From an uncultured Phocaeicola sp. (lineage in GTDB: Bacteria; Bacteroidota; Bacteroidia; Bacteroidales; Bacteroidaceae), in NCBI GenBank assembly GCA_947581855.1, contig CANPVZ010000001.1:1-64000 (forward strand): 64,000 nt of DNA, written 5' to 3'. Shown here piece after piece: positions 1 through 9,000 of the stretch. The position numbers were made by a program, and so were the translations under genes. The notes below the pieces were generated by a model. It was not told the DNA's origin. It did no database searches and worked only from the letters and a program-made list of their open reading frames with translations. Within the stretch, counting starts at the first letter, position 1. The number at the start of each line of letters is the position of its first letter.

Positions 1-110
1 AAATTCCCGTAAATGTTCCCATATATCCCGAAGAAACCTGCAACGGATTAAGACAAATTAAAAAGTCGTTCCCGAATCTGATACCGCATAAAATGCAGTA
101 TATCAACTGT

Positions 111-118
111 TATATTTG
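111..118 (+). promoter_or_regulatory. Putative -7 promoter element for the receiver-domain gene
   Basis: TATATTTG matches the Bacteroidales -7 consensus TAnnTTTG. It lies 126 bases before the receiver gene, in a stretch where no gene can be supported. No good -33 TTG is seen at the right distance, so this is only a plausible promoter. Bases 1-110 hold an open frame running in from the left edge, but I do not recognise its product. Confidence 0.4.
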
Positions 119-243
119 CACTTGTTTAGCTCTTTTTTTCATTTTGGCCTTTATTCGACTTCCCTAATATCATATATTGCAGTTCCACGCTTCGTGTTCG
201 GGATAAAAGCTTTAGGGACAAAGCTGTATTGATATGAACAAAT

Positions 244-645
244 ATGATAATAAAAAACAAACCGGCGTTATTGATAGCTGAAGACGATGATAGTTCTTTT
301 TTGCTATTACAACTACTATTGAAAAACGATTATCAGATAATGCGGGCTATCAATGGCTTGGAAGCTTTGCAAATGGTTAGAGAGGGAACTTATGATGTTG
401 TGTTAATGGATATTCGTATGCCTGAGATGGACGGACTGGAGGCTTTGCGGCAGATTCGTTTGTTTAATCCGAGGATTCCTGTAGTCATGCAGACTGCTAA
501 TGCTTTTGAGTCCGACAAACAGAGTTCGTTAGAAGCCGGATGTTCTGGTTTTATCACTAAACCTATAGTCGTTTCCCAATTGAAGGAAGTTTTAAAAAGT
601 GTACTGGGGGGGGGTAAAAAAAGAGTACAAGAAGATGGCTTGTGA
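244..645 (+). CDS. Stand-alone response regulator receiver (CheY-like) protein
   Basis: A 133-residue protein made almost only of one receiver domain. The acidic pocket (EDDD, about residues 13-16), the phosphoacceptor Asp in VVLMDIRMPEMDG (about residue 56) and the conserved Lys in the FITKP motif are all present, so phosphotransfer should work. There is no output domain, so it probably relays phosphate to a partner or acts like the receiver half of a split hybrid kinase; no kinase adjoins it here. The C-terminus is encoded across a run of nine G (606-614). One extra G would stop the protein right after the run; one fewer would extend it past the present stop. The reading of the last dozen residues therefore depends on the exact G count. 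Confidence 0.85.
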   Translation: MIIKNKPALLIAEDDDSSFLLLQLLLKNDYQIMRAINGLEALQMVREGTYDVVLMDIRMPEMDGLEALRQIRLFNPRIPVVMQTANAFESDKQSSLEAGCSGFITKPIVVSQLKEVLKSVLGGGKKRVQEDGL

Positions 646-660
646 ACTTGTACCCTTTCT
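625..660. terminator. Hairpin terminator between convergent genes
   Basis: GTACAAG at 625-631 pairs with CTTGTAC at 647-653, followed by a pyrimidine-rich CCTTTCTTTT. The stem overlaps the stop codon of the receiver gene, and the A-rich 5' side could serve the convergent porin gene as well. The stem is short, so strength is uncertain. Confidence 0.5.
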
Positions 661-696
661 TTTCAGGGAGGATACCCTGTATTGCTATGTCTTTTC

Positions 697-2058
697 TTAA
701 AATCTATAATTCAAACCTACTCCGAATACTTTGTTGGTACGTGTAAAAACATCTTTTCCTGCTGACGTTGTACCATTATAGTTATCCGTTTCTTTCGTAT
801 ATTTGTCATAATTTGTCCAAAAATAGGCAATATTCAGTTTCATATCCTCAGACAAGTTGATACCGGCGCCCAGTCCGATGGAGTAAGAGCTGGTTACAAA
901 ACTCAGGTCTGTCATGTATTTGTCGGTGATACCGTAATTTGTACTTTGAATGCCGGCGCTTACCTGAATCATCTTGTTGATATCATACTCTATGCCACCT
1001 AAATATTCTAGAGTACCTCGGCTTAAATATTTTTGTCTTCCTGTAGTTGTGCCCGTTTCCAAATCCAATAAATCGGCCATCTTGGCATCTTTATCGAAGA
1101 AATAGTGAAAGCCACCGGAAACGCGTAATGACGACAATATTTCGTAAGAAGCTCCGATGGAAAACATTGCCGGGATATCGTGTGGAGTATTCACTCCGTC
1201 TCCATAAGCCTCTTTTAGCATATCCGAACATTTATTGGTTTCGTTTTCTACATTCAGGTTTGTGTTGAACTCCATTTTAGCGCCAATATTCAGCTTGTTA
1301 TATTTAAAGTCTACGCCAATAATAGGTGTCAGTCCCCATCCGGTTTGGTCACAATCCAGTTCCAATTCCGCAAGGCGGGTCGGCGTTGTGGTACCGTTAG
1401 GCATGTCGGCATACAGATAACCCGAGTAAGAATCGAATACATAATTCATTCTGAAACCGGCATAAGCAGCCCAGTGTTCGCTTATTTTATAAGTAGCTCC
1501 CAATTGAGCTCCATAGATGAATTGTTTCCCGGTCATAGCGGAATTGATACCATATTTATCCGGGGTTAACGCGTTTTCCGGTCCGTAGGCGGCAGCAGTT
1601 TGTTTATAGATAAGAGCCATAACCTGAGAATCGAACGAGCCTAATCCATTATCGAATGTTGCTTTGCCGCCCCCGCCCGTAATGGCGAAACTTCCGGAAA
1701 TGGTCCAGTCTCCTTTTTTGTAAGCTGCTTGGAAAGATGGAATAATCGGAGCCGAAGCTTTTCCTTCATACTTTTTTGTACCATCTTGGTGACCTTGATA
1801 TTGGAACATGCCAAAAGTAGACCAAATAGTTCTGGTTTGGTATGCACTTTGGATATTGAGTGACAAATGGAATCCGTCTTTTAGAAAAGCCAGACCCGCC
1901 GGATTGGAATAAACAGCGTCAATTTCTAACGAAGCATCCCGAGCTGGATTGCGAAGAAATGCAATGTGTTGGTTTGTGTTGGTGAGAATGCCCCCTGCAA
2001 AAGTTGAGGCCGAAACGAATAGCAACGCTGTGCTAATCAGAAGTTTTGATTTTTTCAT
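697..2058 (-). CDS. OmpP1/FadL family outer membrane transporter
   Basis: A 453-residue protein with a Sec signal peptide (first 21 residues, ending STFA-G). The mature N-terminus carries the family signature: asparagine-rich start, then NPARDASLEIDAVYSNPAGLAFL, the equivalent of the FadL NPAG motif. The rest is alternating beta-strand sequence ending in VFGVGLNYRF, whose terminal Phe is typical of BAM-inserted barrels. The family forms 14-stranded barrels for uptake of long-chain fatty acids or other hydrophobic compounds; the substrate here cannot be read from sequence. Monocistronic, with its own -7 element on the minus strand at 2086-2093. Confidence 0.88.
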   Translation of the reverse strand: MKKSKLLISTALLFVSASTFAGGILTNTNQHIAFLRNPARDASLEIDAVYSNPAGLAFLKDGFHLSLNIQSAYQTRTIWSTFGMFQYQGHQDGTKKYEGKASAPIIPSFQAAYKKGDWTISGSFAITGGGGKATFDNGLGSFDSQVMALIYKQTAAAYGPENALTPDKYGINSAMTGKQFIYGAQLGATYKISEHWAAYAGFRMNYVFDSYSGYLYADMPNGTTTPTRLAELELDCDQTGWGLTPIIGVDFKYNKLNIGAKMEFNTNLNVENETNKCSDMLKEAYGDGVNTPHDIPAMFSIGASYEILSSLRVSGGFHYFFDKDAKMADLLDLETGTTTGRQKYLSRGTLEYLGGIEYDINKMIQVSAGIQSTNYGITDKYMTDLSFVTSSYSIGLGAGINLSEDMKLNIAYFWTNYDKYTKETDNYNGTTSAGKDVFTRTNKVFGVGLNYRF

Positions 2059-2085
2059 TCAATTATTTTTTGTTGTTTGCGGCGG

Positions 2086-2093
2086 CAAAGGTA
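2086..2093 (-). promoter_or_regulatory. -7 promoter element of the FadL-like gene
   Basis: On the minus strand this reads TACCTTTG, a match to TAnnTTTG, 28 bases upstream of the porin start codon. The -33 region is weak. Confidence 0.5.
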
Positions 2094-2202
2094 CAGAAAA
2101 GTTTCATACGAAACGGTTTCTTTTGAATCTTTTTTTTGTGGAGGGCTATAGGCGGATTAAAAAAATGTATCGCTCAAAAGGAGCTATCTCAAAGCTTTTT
2201 TG

Positions 2203-2210
2203 TATTTTTG
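2203..2210 (+). promoter_or_regulatory. -7 promoter element of ffh
   Basis: TATTTTTG matches TAnnTTTG and lies 45 bases before the ffh start codon. No convincing -33 TTG is present. Confidence 0.5.
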
Positions 2211-2255
2211 CACCTTATAATAATTGTGATATAGAAATAATAAGCAAAAATAATT

Positions 2256-3578
2256 ATGTTCGATAATTTAAGTGAAAGACTTGAGAGATCGTTTAAGATT
2301 TTAAAAGGTGAAGGAAAAATCACCGAAATCAATGTGGCTGAAACGCTGAAAGATGTGCGTAAAGCATTGTTGGATGCCGATGTGAATTATAAGGTAGCCA
2401 AGAACTTTACAGATACCGTAAAAGAAAAAGCGTTGGGACAAAATGTGCTTACCGCCGTAAAACCCAGCCAATTATTGGTAAAGATCGTACATGATGAGTT
2501 GACGGCTCTGATGGGAGGCGAAACGGCCGAATTGGAATTAACCGGTCGTCCGGCTGTTGTTTTGATGTCGGGTTTGCAAGGTTCGGGTAAAACGACCTTT
2601 TCCGGTAAGCTGGCTCAAATGCTTAAGAATAAGAAGCATCGTAATCCTCTATTGGTAGCTTGTGATGTGTACCGTCCGGCAGCTGTAGAACAGTTGAAAG
2701 TGTTGGGCCAACAAATAAATGTACCGGTGTATAGCGAACCGGATAGCAAGAATCCGGTAGAGATAGCTCTGAATGCCATTAAAGAAGCTAAAGCAAAAGG
2801 ATATGATTTGGTTATTGTCGATACGGCTGGACGTTTGGCTGTTGACGAGCAGATGATGAACGAAATAGAGGCCATCAAGAATGCGATCAATCCGGATGAA
2901 ACTTTATTTGTTGTTGATGCCATGACTGGTCAGGATGCGGTAAATACGGCAAAGGAATTCAACGATCGTCTTGATTTCAACGGTGTGGTATTAACTAAGC
3001 TTGACGGCGACACCCGTGGCGGTGCGGCTTTATCAATTCGTACGATAGTGAATAAACCTATCAAGTTTATCGGTACAGGCGAGAAACTCGAAGCACTCGA
3101 TGTATTTCACCCCTCTCGTATGGCCGATCGTATTCTTGGTATGGGTGATATCGTATCGTTGGTAGAGCGTGCACAAGAACAATATGATGAAGCAGAGGCG
3201 AAACGTTTGCAAAAGAGAATTGCGAAGAATCAGTTCGACTTCAATGATTTCCTTTCACAAATTGCCCAAATTAAAAAGATGGGTAACTTAAAAGAATTAG
3301 CTTCTATGATTCCGGGAGTAGGCAAGGCTTTAAAGGATATTGATATTGACGATAACGCATTCAAGAGTATTGAAGCCATTATTTATTCTATGACACCGAA
3401 AGAACGTACCAATCCGGAAATTTTAAATGGCTCGCGCCGTGCCCGTATTGCGAAAGGTAGCGGAACGAATATTCAGGAGGTAAACCGTTTATTGAAACAA
3501 TTCGATCAGACTCGTAAAATGATGAAGATGGTGACAGGCAGCAAAATGGGTAGATTAATGCCCAAAATGAAATCTTGA
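2256..3578 (+). CDS. ffh: Signal recognition particle protein Ffh (SRP54)
   Basis: GTPase subunit of the signal recognition particle; with 4.5S RNA it binds signal sequences of nascent membrane proteins and delivers them to FtsY. At 440 residues it has the expected length. The N domain covers about residues 1-90. The G domain holds GLQGSGKT at 106-113, DVYRP at 137-141, DTAGR at 189-193 and TKLD at 247-250. The methionine-rich M domain follows, with the RNA-binding GSRRARIAKGSG segment and a Met-rich tail. It stands alone and is closed by a strong terminator. Confidence 0.98.
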   Translation: MFDNLSERLERSFKILKGEGKITEINVAETLKDVRKALLDADVNYKVAKNFTDTVKEKALGQNVLTAVKPSQLLVKIVHDELTALMGGETAELELTGRPAVVLMSGLQGSGKTTFSGKLAQMLKNKKHRNPLLVACDVYRPAAVEQLKVLGQQINVPVYSEPDSKNPVEIALNAIKEAKAKGYDLVIVDTAGRLAVDEQMMNEIEAIKNAINPDETLFVVDAMTGQDAVNTAKEFNDRLDFNGVVLTKLDGDTRGGAALSIRTIVNKPIKFIGTGEKLEALDVFHPSRMADRILGMGDIVSLVERAQEQYDEAEAKRLQKRIAKNQFDFNDFLSQIAQIKKMGNLKELASMIPGVGKALKDIDIDDNAFKSIEAIIYSMTPKERTNPEILNGSRRARIAKGSGTNIQEVNRLLKQFDQTRKMMKMVTGSKMGRLMPKMKS

Positions 3579-3615
3579 GGCTAAATTGCAGACTGTTTGT
3601 AATGTGTATATATAA

Positions 3616-3650
3616 AAGAGGAGAAAATGAAACTTTCTCCTCTTTTTCTT
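3616..3650 (+). terminator. Rho-independent terminator of ffh
   Basis: An 11-bp perfect stem, AAGAGGAGAAA (3616-3626) with TTTCTCCTCTT (3634-3644), followed by a T-rich run. Confidence 0.85.
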
Positions 3651-3672
3651 ATGTAGCCTGCTCGATTTCTTT

Positions 3673-3680
3673 TATATTTG
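3673..3680 (+). promoter_or_regulatory. -7 promoter element of folD
   Basis: TATATTTG, a full match to TAnnTTTG, 71 bases upstream of the folD start and just after the ffh terminator. Confidence 0.5.
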
Positions 3681-3751
3681 CCAAACGGATTATATAGAGG
3701 AGGAATCTGATTCGGACAATAGATAAAATAATGAGTAATAAATAGTAGAGT

Positions 3752-4633
3752 ATGCAATTAATAGATGGAAAAGCTATTTCGGAACAAGTAAAGCAGGAAA
3801 TTGCTGCAGAGGTAGCTGAAATTGTGGCTAAGGGAGGAAAACGTCCTCATCTGGCTGCTATCTTAGTGGGACATGATGGCGGAAGTGAAACTTATGTAGC
3901 TGCTAAGGTTAAAGCCTGTGAAGTTTGTGGATTTAAATCTTCGTTGATTCGTTATGAAGCGGATGTGACGGAAGAGGAACTGCTTGCCAAAGTTGAGGAA
4001 TTAAATGGAGACGATGATGTGGACGGATTTATCGTACAATTACCGTTACCTAAACATATTTCGGAACAAAAGGTGATTGAAACCATTGATTACCGGAAAG
4101 ATGTAGACGGCTTTCATCCTATAAATGTGGGGCGCATGTCTATAGGTTTGCCTTGTTATGTATCGGCAACACCAAATGGAATCCTTGAGTTGCTGAAACG
4201 CTACAAAATAGAGACTTCCGGTAAGAAATGCGTCGTTTTGGGACGCAGCAATATTGTGGGAAAGCCTATGGCTTCATTGATGATGCAGAAATCATATCCC
4301 GGAGACGCTACGGTAACAGTGTGCCATAGTCGTAGCCGCGACTTGGTAAAAGAATGTCGGGAAGCAGATATTATTATTGCCGCATTGGGTCAACCTAATT
4401 TCGTGAAAGCCGAAATGGTGAAAGAAGGAGCGGTAGTAATTGATGTAGGTACTACTCGTGTGCCGGATGCTACCAAGAAGTCTGGCTTTAAGCTGACGGG
4501 TGATGTGAAGTTTGACGAAGTAGCTCCGAAATGTTCCTTTATTACTCCGGTTCCGGGAGGCGTAGGTCCCATGACGATTGTTTCGTTAATGAAGAATACT
4601 TTGTTGGCGGGTAAAAAAGCTATTTATAAATAA
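3752..4633 (+). CDS. folD: Methylenetetrahydrofolate dehydrogenase/cyclohydrolase FolD
   Basis: Bifunctional cytosolic enzyme interconverting 5,10-methylene-THF, 5,10-methenyl-THF and 10-formyl-THF for purine and formyl-Met synthesis. The 293-residue length is normal. The catalytic YVAAK motif (Tyr48, Lys52), the substrate loop [12 protein letters not shown] and the C-terminal [10 protein letters not shown] motif are all intact, with a Rossmann segment [12 protein letters not shown] in between. It is transcribed alone. Confidence 0.97.
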   Translation: MQLIDGKAISEQVKQEIAAEVAEIVAKGGKRPHLAAILVGHDGGSETYVAAKVKACEVCGFKSSLIRYEADVTEEELLAKVEELNGDDDVDGFIVQLPLPKHISEQKVIETIDYRKDVDGFHPINVGRMSIGLPCYVSATPNGILELLKRYKIETSGKKCVVLGRSNIVGKPMASLMMQKSYPGDATVTVCHSRSRDLVKECREADIIIAALGQPNFVKAEMVKEGAVVIDVGTTRVPDATKKSGFKLTGDVKFDEVAPKCSFITPVPGGVGPMTIVSLMKNTLLAGKKAIYK

Positions 4634-4719
4634 TGAACGTTATATCGAATAAAAATGAAGATACTGAAAATTAAAGATTTTGTTTCCTATTCTGTATAAA
4701 CTTAATTAAATGATTTTTT

Positions 4720-5220
4720 ATGAAAAAGTTAGGTATAACATCTTTAATGTTTCTCATAGTAGTGACAGTGAATGCTCAGAAGGCGGAACTGAAGGTAGGA
4801 GATAAGTTACCCGACTTCCAATTGAAGTCTTCTGTTTATGGAGATATATCAACGGCTGATTTAAAAGGAAAGGTCGTACTCATAAGTTTGTTTGCTACTT
4901 GGTGCGGTCCGTGTCAATCGGAATTAGCAGATGTACAGGAAAAGTTATGGCCAACATATAAGGATAATAAAGATTTTGTGATGTTGGTAATTGGTAGGGA
5001 ACATACGGATGAGCAATTGAGAACATATAATGAGAAGAAGAAATTTACTTTCCCCTTGTATCCTGATCCTAAGCGGGAGGTCTTTTCTTTGTTTGCAGAA
5101 CAATTTATTCCGCGCGCTTATTTGGTAGATAAGAATGGAACGATAGTCTATGCTTCTATGGGGTATAGCAAAGATGAGTTCAATCATTTGATGACGGCTA
5201 TAGAAAAAGCATTGAACTAA
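4720..5220 (+). CDS. TlpA-like thioredoxin-fold protein, exported
   Basis: A 166-residue protein with a signal peptide (first 19 residues, ending VNA). The mature part is one AhpC/TSA-TlpA domain with the redox motif WCGPC (Cys62, Cys65) and the cis-Pro region IPRAYLVDKNG. It probably reduces or exchanges disulfides in the periplasm. It is followed by its own terminator and then by a second, larger thioredoxin-fold gene, so the locus holds two related redox proteins in a row. Confidence 0.85.
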   Translation: MKKLGITSLMFLIVVTVNAQKAELKVGDKLPDFQLKSSVYGDISTADLKGKVVLISLFATWCGPCQSELADVQEKLWPTYKDNKDFVMLVIGREHTDEQLRTYNEKKKFTFPLYPDPKREVFSLFAEQFIPRAYLVDKNGTIVYASMGYSKDEFNHLMTAIEKALN

Positions 5221-5244
5221 TATATATCAGATATTTTCGTTATA

Positions 5245-5297
5245 CAGGTACAAGTCGGAACAAAGTTATTTCTTTCCGGTTTGTACCTGTATTGTTA
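5245..5297 (+). terminator. Long hairpin terminator after the TlpA-like gene
   Basis: CAGGTACAA (5245-5253) pairs with TTGTACCTG (5281-5289), with an additional inner CGGAA/TTCCG pairing, followed by an A/T-rich run. Confidence 0.75.
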
Positions 5298-5338
5298 TTA
5301 TTTTATTTATATTTGGCCATTATTTAACTAATTGAAAA

Positions 5339-6961
5339 ATGAAGCATTTATTAATTTGTGGCTTGGTGCTGATGGGTTGTTTATGGCCTGGCTTGGCTTC
5401 GGCCTTGGATCGTGAGGTGGAATACCCAACCTATGGGAAACGCACTTCCGAATCGTTGGAAATCGAAAAGATAGTAGTAAACGATACGGCAACCGTCATA
5501 TCGGTGGATGTTTATTCCCGTCCCGGTTATTGGATTGCCCTTTCCTCCCAAACTGTATTGAAAGGAAAAGAAACAGGACGTGTTTACCGTTTGTTGAAGG
5601 CGGATGGATGGACTTTGGATACCAAAGTAACCATGCCGGAATCAGGTAATGTGTTTTTTACTTTACAATTTGAACCTCTGGATGACCGGGATAAACATAT
5701 CGATTTTGTTGAAGGCGAGTTTCCAGATGCCTTTCGCGTAGAAAACCTGTCTTTTGTTTCTCCTTCTCAAGGACATAAGATACATACTCATTTAAGAGGA
5801 GTTGTTAAAAATCGTCCGCAGACTAGTCGTTTGATCGTTGTTCGTTCCGGAAAAAATCCTCGGGTCTCTTCCTACATTTCCATTCCGGTTCGGAACGGCA
5901 AATTTGATTATCATTTTTATACAGACGAAGAGAATGCTTATAATTTAGTTTGCTGGGATGATTATTTAAATGGTTCTATGCCTATTTGTGTTTTCTTCTC
6001 AGAACCCGGAACAATTGATTTTACTATATATCCATCGGAGCACAAACCGTTTTGCGATATAAGGACTACTAATTTTATAACGCAGGAACACCTTGATTTT
6101 GAGCAGAAGAAAAAGAATATATTTCTTTCGGATAAAGAGGAATTAAACAAAAAGCGTGAGCAACTCGAAGCTGACAGTTGCTTTTATACACAAATTTATT
6201 ATGATTTCTGGAACCATTTTGAAAAAGAGGAGGACTCCTTTATGAGGGATAAGTTATATGCAAAGCGGGACAGTATGGAACGGAATAATGCATTTTACAC
6301 TCCTCAGGCAATTCAATGGAACGAAGACAGGAAGAAAATAAGCCGTCGGATAAATGCATGGGAGTGTGATTATTGGGATAAGCAGCCTTCCATTGCGGGA
6401 CTTTATTGGATACAGGAAAATATTTGTTATGGGATGGACAGGGAAGAAGCGGAGAAATTATTTGTGTCCCGTTATGAATCTTTGTTTCCCCATCACTCTT
6501 CTACCAAAGAAATACGGATGATGTTGGATGGGCTGAAATTAGTCCCCGGCGCTAAATATTTGGAAGTATCGGCTCCCGATTTACAGGGAAAGAATGTAAG
6601 TGTGAATGAATATATTCAAGGTAAAATCGCTTTAGTGGATTTGTGGGCTTCTTGGTGTGGCCCGTGTCGGCGTGGGGCGATAAGTATGATTCCTATATAT
6701 AAAAAGTATAAAGACAAAGGTTTTACGATTATAGGCATAGCGCGAGAACAAGGTTCTACCACAGAAATGGAAAATGCTATCCGCAAAGATGGTTATCCGT
6801 GGCTGAACTTGGTAGAGTTGGATGATCGTAACTATATATGGATGCGTCATCATTTGAGTAATGCTGCCGGAGGTACATTTTTGATTGATCGGGATGGAAC
6901 CATTTTGGCGGTAAATCCTACATCGGAGGAAGTGGAACGTATATTGCAAAATAAATTATAA
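5339..6961 (+). CDS. Large exported TlpA-type thiol-disulfide protein with DUF4369-like N-terminal region
   Basis: A 540-residue protein with a signal peptide (about residues 1-22). The C-terminal 130 residues form a TlpA-type thioredoxin domain with WCGPC (Cys440, Cys443) and the cis-Pro-type loop AAGGTFLIDRDG; Gly-Gly replaces the usual Pro. The middle, around 150-250, looks like the beta-rich DUF4369 region common before thioredoxin domains in Bacteroidales. A charged helical stretch (about 255-350) links the two. The first 150 residues I do not recognise. It may form an operon with the CapA-like gene 12 bases downstream. The natural substrate is unknown. Confidence 0.8.
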   Translation: MKHLLICGLVLMGCLWPGLASALDREVEYPTYGKRTSESLEIEKIVVNDTATVISVDVYSRPGYWIALSSQTVLKGKETGRVYRLLKADGWTLDTKVTMPESGNVFFTLQFEPLDDRDKHIDFVEGEFPDAFRVENLSFVSPSQGHKIHTHLRGVVKNRPQTSRLIVVRSGKNPRVSSYISIPVRNGKFDYHFYTDEENAYNLVCWDDYLNGSMPICVFFSEPGTIDFTIYPSEHKPFCDIRTTNFITQEHLDFEQKKKNIFLSDKEELNKKREQLEADSCFYTQIYYDFWNHFEKEEDSFMRDKLYAKRDSMERNNAFYTPQAIQWNEDRKKISRRINAWECDYWDKQPSIAGLYWIQENICYGMDREEAEKLFVSRYESLFPHHSSTKEIRMMLDGLKLVPGAKYLEVSAPDLQGKNVSVNEYIQGKIALVDLWASWCGPCRRGAISMIPIYKKYKDKGFTIIGIAREQGSTTEMENAIRKDGYPWLNLVELDDRNYIWMRHHLSNAAGGTFLIDRDGTILAVNPTSEEVERILQNKL

Positions 6962-6973
6962 TGTTGCCGTCTT

Positions 6974-8095
6974 ATGAGGGATATAGTGTTAAATAGGAAA
7001 CCGCTACTTGTTTTATGCTTATGCCTCTCTTGTATGGCTGTTTGGGGACAATGGTCGGGTGACACGGTCTTATTTCCAAGGCAAGAAGTGACATTGCTTT
7101 TTGTCGGCGATTTAATGCAACATCAGGCACAGATTGATGCTGCGCGTATTTCAAATGGATATGATTATTCCGATTGTTTTCTTCAAGTGAAAAAGGAAAT
7201 AGAAAAAGCAAATTTGGCAATAGGAAATTTGGAGGTGACTTTGGCGGGAAAGCCTTACCGAGGCTATCCTCAGTTCAGTGCTCCTGATGAATATCTTACG
7301 GCCATCAAAGATGCTGGTTTCGATGTCTTGCTTACTGCCAATAACCATTGTCTTGACCGTCGGAAGAAAGGATTGGAACGGACAATCTTTATGCTGGATT
7401 CTTTAAAGATACCTTATGTTGGAACCTATCTTAATAAAGAAGAGCGAGAACGTCGTTATCCTTTATTAGTTGAGAAAAACGGTTTCCGAATCGCATTACT
7501 TAATTATACTTATGGCACGAACGGTATTCCTGTGGATACGCCCAATGTTGTAAATTATATAAATAAAAAGGTTATAGAGGAGGATATATCGAAAGCACGA
7601 GCAATGAATCCTGATGTGTTGATAGCTTGTGTGCATTGGGGGATAGAGTATAAATCTTTACCGGAAAAAACAGATAAGGAATTGGCCGGATGGTTACTGG
7701 AGAAAGGCGTGAGCCATATTATCGGCTCGCATCCTCACGTAGTGCAACCTATAGAAGTAATTTGCGATTCAGTAGGAGAGAAGCATCTTGTTGTTTATTC
7801 TTTAGGTAATTACTTGTCTAATATGTCAAAACGTGCGACGGATGGAGGTTTAATGGTGAAATTGACTTTAGAAAAAAGTAATAATAAGGTCAGTCTATCA
7901 GATTGCGGTTATAGTTTGCTGTGGGTTTCCCGTCCGGCTGTAAGCGGGAGGAAAAATTTTCGCATATATCCATCCGGCGTCTCAACAGATAGTCTTAACA
8001 ACGTAGAAAAGAATAAGTTAAATTTATTTTTGGAAGATTCCCGAAAACTTTTTGGGAAATACAATAAAGGAATAAACGAATATATTTTTAAATAA
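6974..8095 (+). CDS. CapA/PgsA-type metallophosphatase, exported
   Basis: A 373-residue protein with an N-terminal signal sequence ending near VWGQ. It carries the calcineurin-like set typical of the CapA (poly-gamma-glutamate synthesis) family: VGDLMQHQ, GNLEVTL, LTANNHCLD, CVHWGIEY, IIGSHPHVVQP and VYSLGNYLS. These supply the metal-binding Asp, Asn and His residues. Family members are often annotated as capsule biosynthesis enzymes, but no pgsBC-like genes are nearby, so a general phosphoesterase role is as likely. It follows the thioredoxin-fold gene by 12 bases. Confidence 0.85.
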   Translation: MRDIVLNRKPLLVLCLCLSCMAVWGQWSGDTVLFPRQEVTLLFVGDLMQHQAQIDAARISNGYDYSDCFLQVKKEIEKANLAIGNLEVTLAGKPYRGYPQFSAPDEYLTAIKDAGFDVLLTANNHCLDRRKKGLERTIFMLDSLKIPYVGTYLNKEERERRYPLLVEKNGFRIALLNYTYGTNGIPVDTPNVVNYINKKVIEEDISKARAMNPDVLIACVHWGIEYKSLPEKTDKELAGWLLEKGVSHIIGSHPHVVQPIEVICDSVGEKHLVVYSLGNYLSNMSKRATDGGLMVKLTLEKSNNKVSLSDCGYSLLWVSRPAVSGRKNFRIYPSGVSTDSLNNVEKNKLNLFLEDSRKLFGKYNKGINEYIFK

Positions 8096-8108
8096 TTTCT
8101 TTTGAAAA

Positions 8109-8139
8109 TTTGTAGATTCAAAGAAAATACCTATCTTTG
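8109..8139 (+). promoter_or_regulatory. Promoter of tRNA-His
   Basis: TTTG at 8109-8112 and TATCTTTG at 8132-8139 with a 19-bp spacer are an exact match to the Bacteroidales promoter pattern, 28 bases before the tRNA. Confidence 0.8.
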
Positions 8140-8167
8140 CATCGCTTTTGAAAAATAAGCCAACATG

Positions 8168-8241
8168 GTGACTATAGTTCAGTTGGTTAGAGCGTCAGAT
8201 TGTGGTTCTGAATGTCGTGGGTTCGAATCCCACTAGTCACC
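8168..8241 (+). tRNA. tRNA-His (anticodon GTG)
   Basis: A full cloverleaf: acceptor arms GTGACTA/TAGTCAC, anticodon stem TCAGA/TCTGA with loop TTGTGGT and anticodon GTG at 8202-8204, and T arm GTGGG-TTCGAAT-CCCAC. The preceding G at 8167 can serve as the G-1 that tRNA-His requires, opposite C73 at 8241. The bases after C73 are CAA, so the CCA tail is not encoded. A decayed integrase lies just downstream, so the 3' end was probably an integration site. Confidence 0.97.
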
Positions 8242-8247
8242 CAACGG

Positions 8248-8285
8248 AAAAGAGGAATTTCAGTAATGATTTTCCTCTTTTTTTG
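8248..8285 (+). terminator. Terminator of tRNA-His
   Basis: AAAAGAGGAA (8248-8257) pairs with TTCCTCTTTT (8272-8281) and runs into a T tract. Confidence 0.8.
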
Positions 8286-8342
8286 TTGAGTATCAATGAC
8301 TTTTGATTGATCTTACGTTAAAGATGTCATAAGGAACTATTT

Positions 8343-8373
8343 TACAAGTAGCATTTTAAATCTACAAGTAGCA
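8343..8373 (+). repeat. Two direct repeats, candidate integrase arm-type sites
   Basis: TACAAGTAGCA occurs at 8343-8353 and again at 8363-8373, exactly 20 bp apart, immediately before the integrase remnant. Repeats of this kind next to a tyrosine integrase commonly bind its arm-binding domain. The role is inferred from position. Confidence 0.5.
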
Positions 8374-8395
8374 CGAATTGTTTAAACACGATTAT

Positions 8396-8893
8396 ATGGC
8401 AACATTCAAATATACGATATTCAAAGACAGACTGCGCGAAGATAAAACATGGAATGTCGTTATCCGGTTTACTCATGAAAGGAAGGTGAGATACATATCA
8501 ACCACAATGTATATATCCAAGAAAGATCTTACCGCCAGCTTCAAGATAAAAAATCAGCAAATTATTGACAAATGCGAAGAACTAATGAAGGCATACCGGA
8601 ACAAAGTGAATGCACTCAACCTCGAACTGAATTCGATGGATATAGGTTCCATTGTTGATTACTTAAAGAGAGAAGAAGACAAGAATGGGATAGACTTTAT
8701 TTCTTTCGCAAGAAATTGGTGCCGTTCACATACAGAAATCAAAGGGATTAAAAACTATCTGACAGCATTGAACTCGTTCTGTACTTTCTTCGGTAGGGAA
8801 AAAATCATGTGTAGTGAAATAACCGTCTAAAAGATGAAAGAATACGAGGAATACCTTTCCCACAAGAAGAGGTTATTAAAAGCAACTATATAA
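8396..8893 (+). pseudogene. Truncated tyrosine-type integrase (N-terminal part only)
   Basis: The ATG at 8396 opens 144 codons that look like the N-terminal arm-binding and SAM-like core-binding domains of Bacteroidales phage/ICE integrases (MATFKYTIFKDRLREDKTWN, then IDFISFARNWC). A TAA at 8828-8830 interrupts it. Reading on in the same frame gives KMKEYEEYLSHKKR, which still looks like integrase, before further stops near 8893. The catalytic R-H-R-Y domain is missing altogether. A TTG-initiated longer form from 8378 is less likely. The gene is inactive and marks a decayed element next to tRNA-His. Confidence 0.75.
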
Positions 8894-9000
8894 GACAGTT
8901 GAATTTGAAAGAACACCACAAGTGGAGCAATACAGAAAATCTGTAAGAATATTAGAGAGTATAAATATGAATTAAAAAACAAACTAAATATTTAAACATA

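Noticed and set aside
1..190. C-terminal end of a gene entering from the left
   Set aside because: One frame stays open to a stop near 166, but it runs over a -7 promoter element and ends in low-complexity hydrophobic sequence with no recognisable family.
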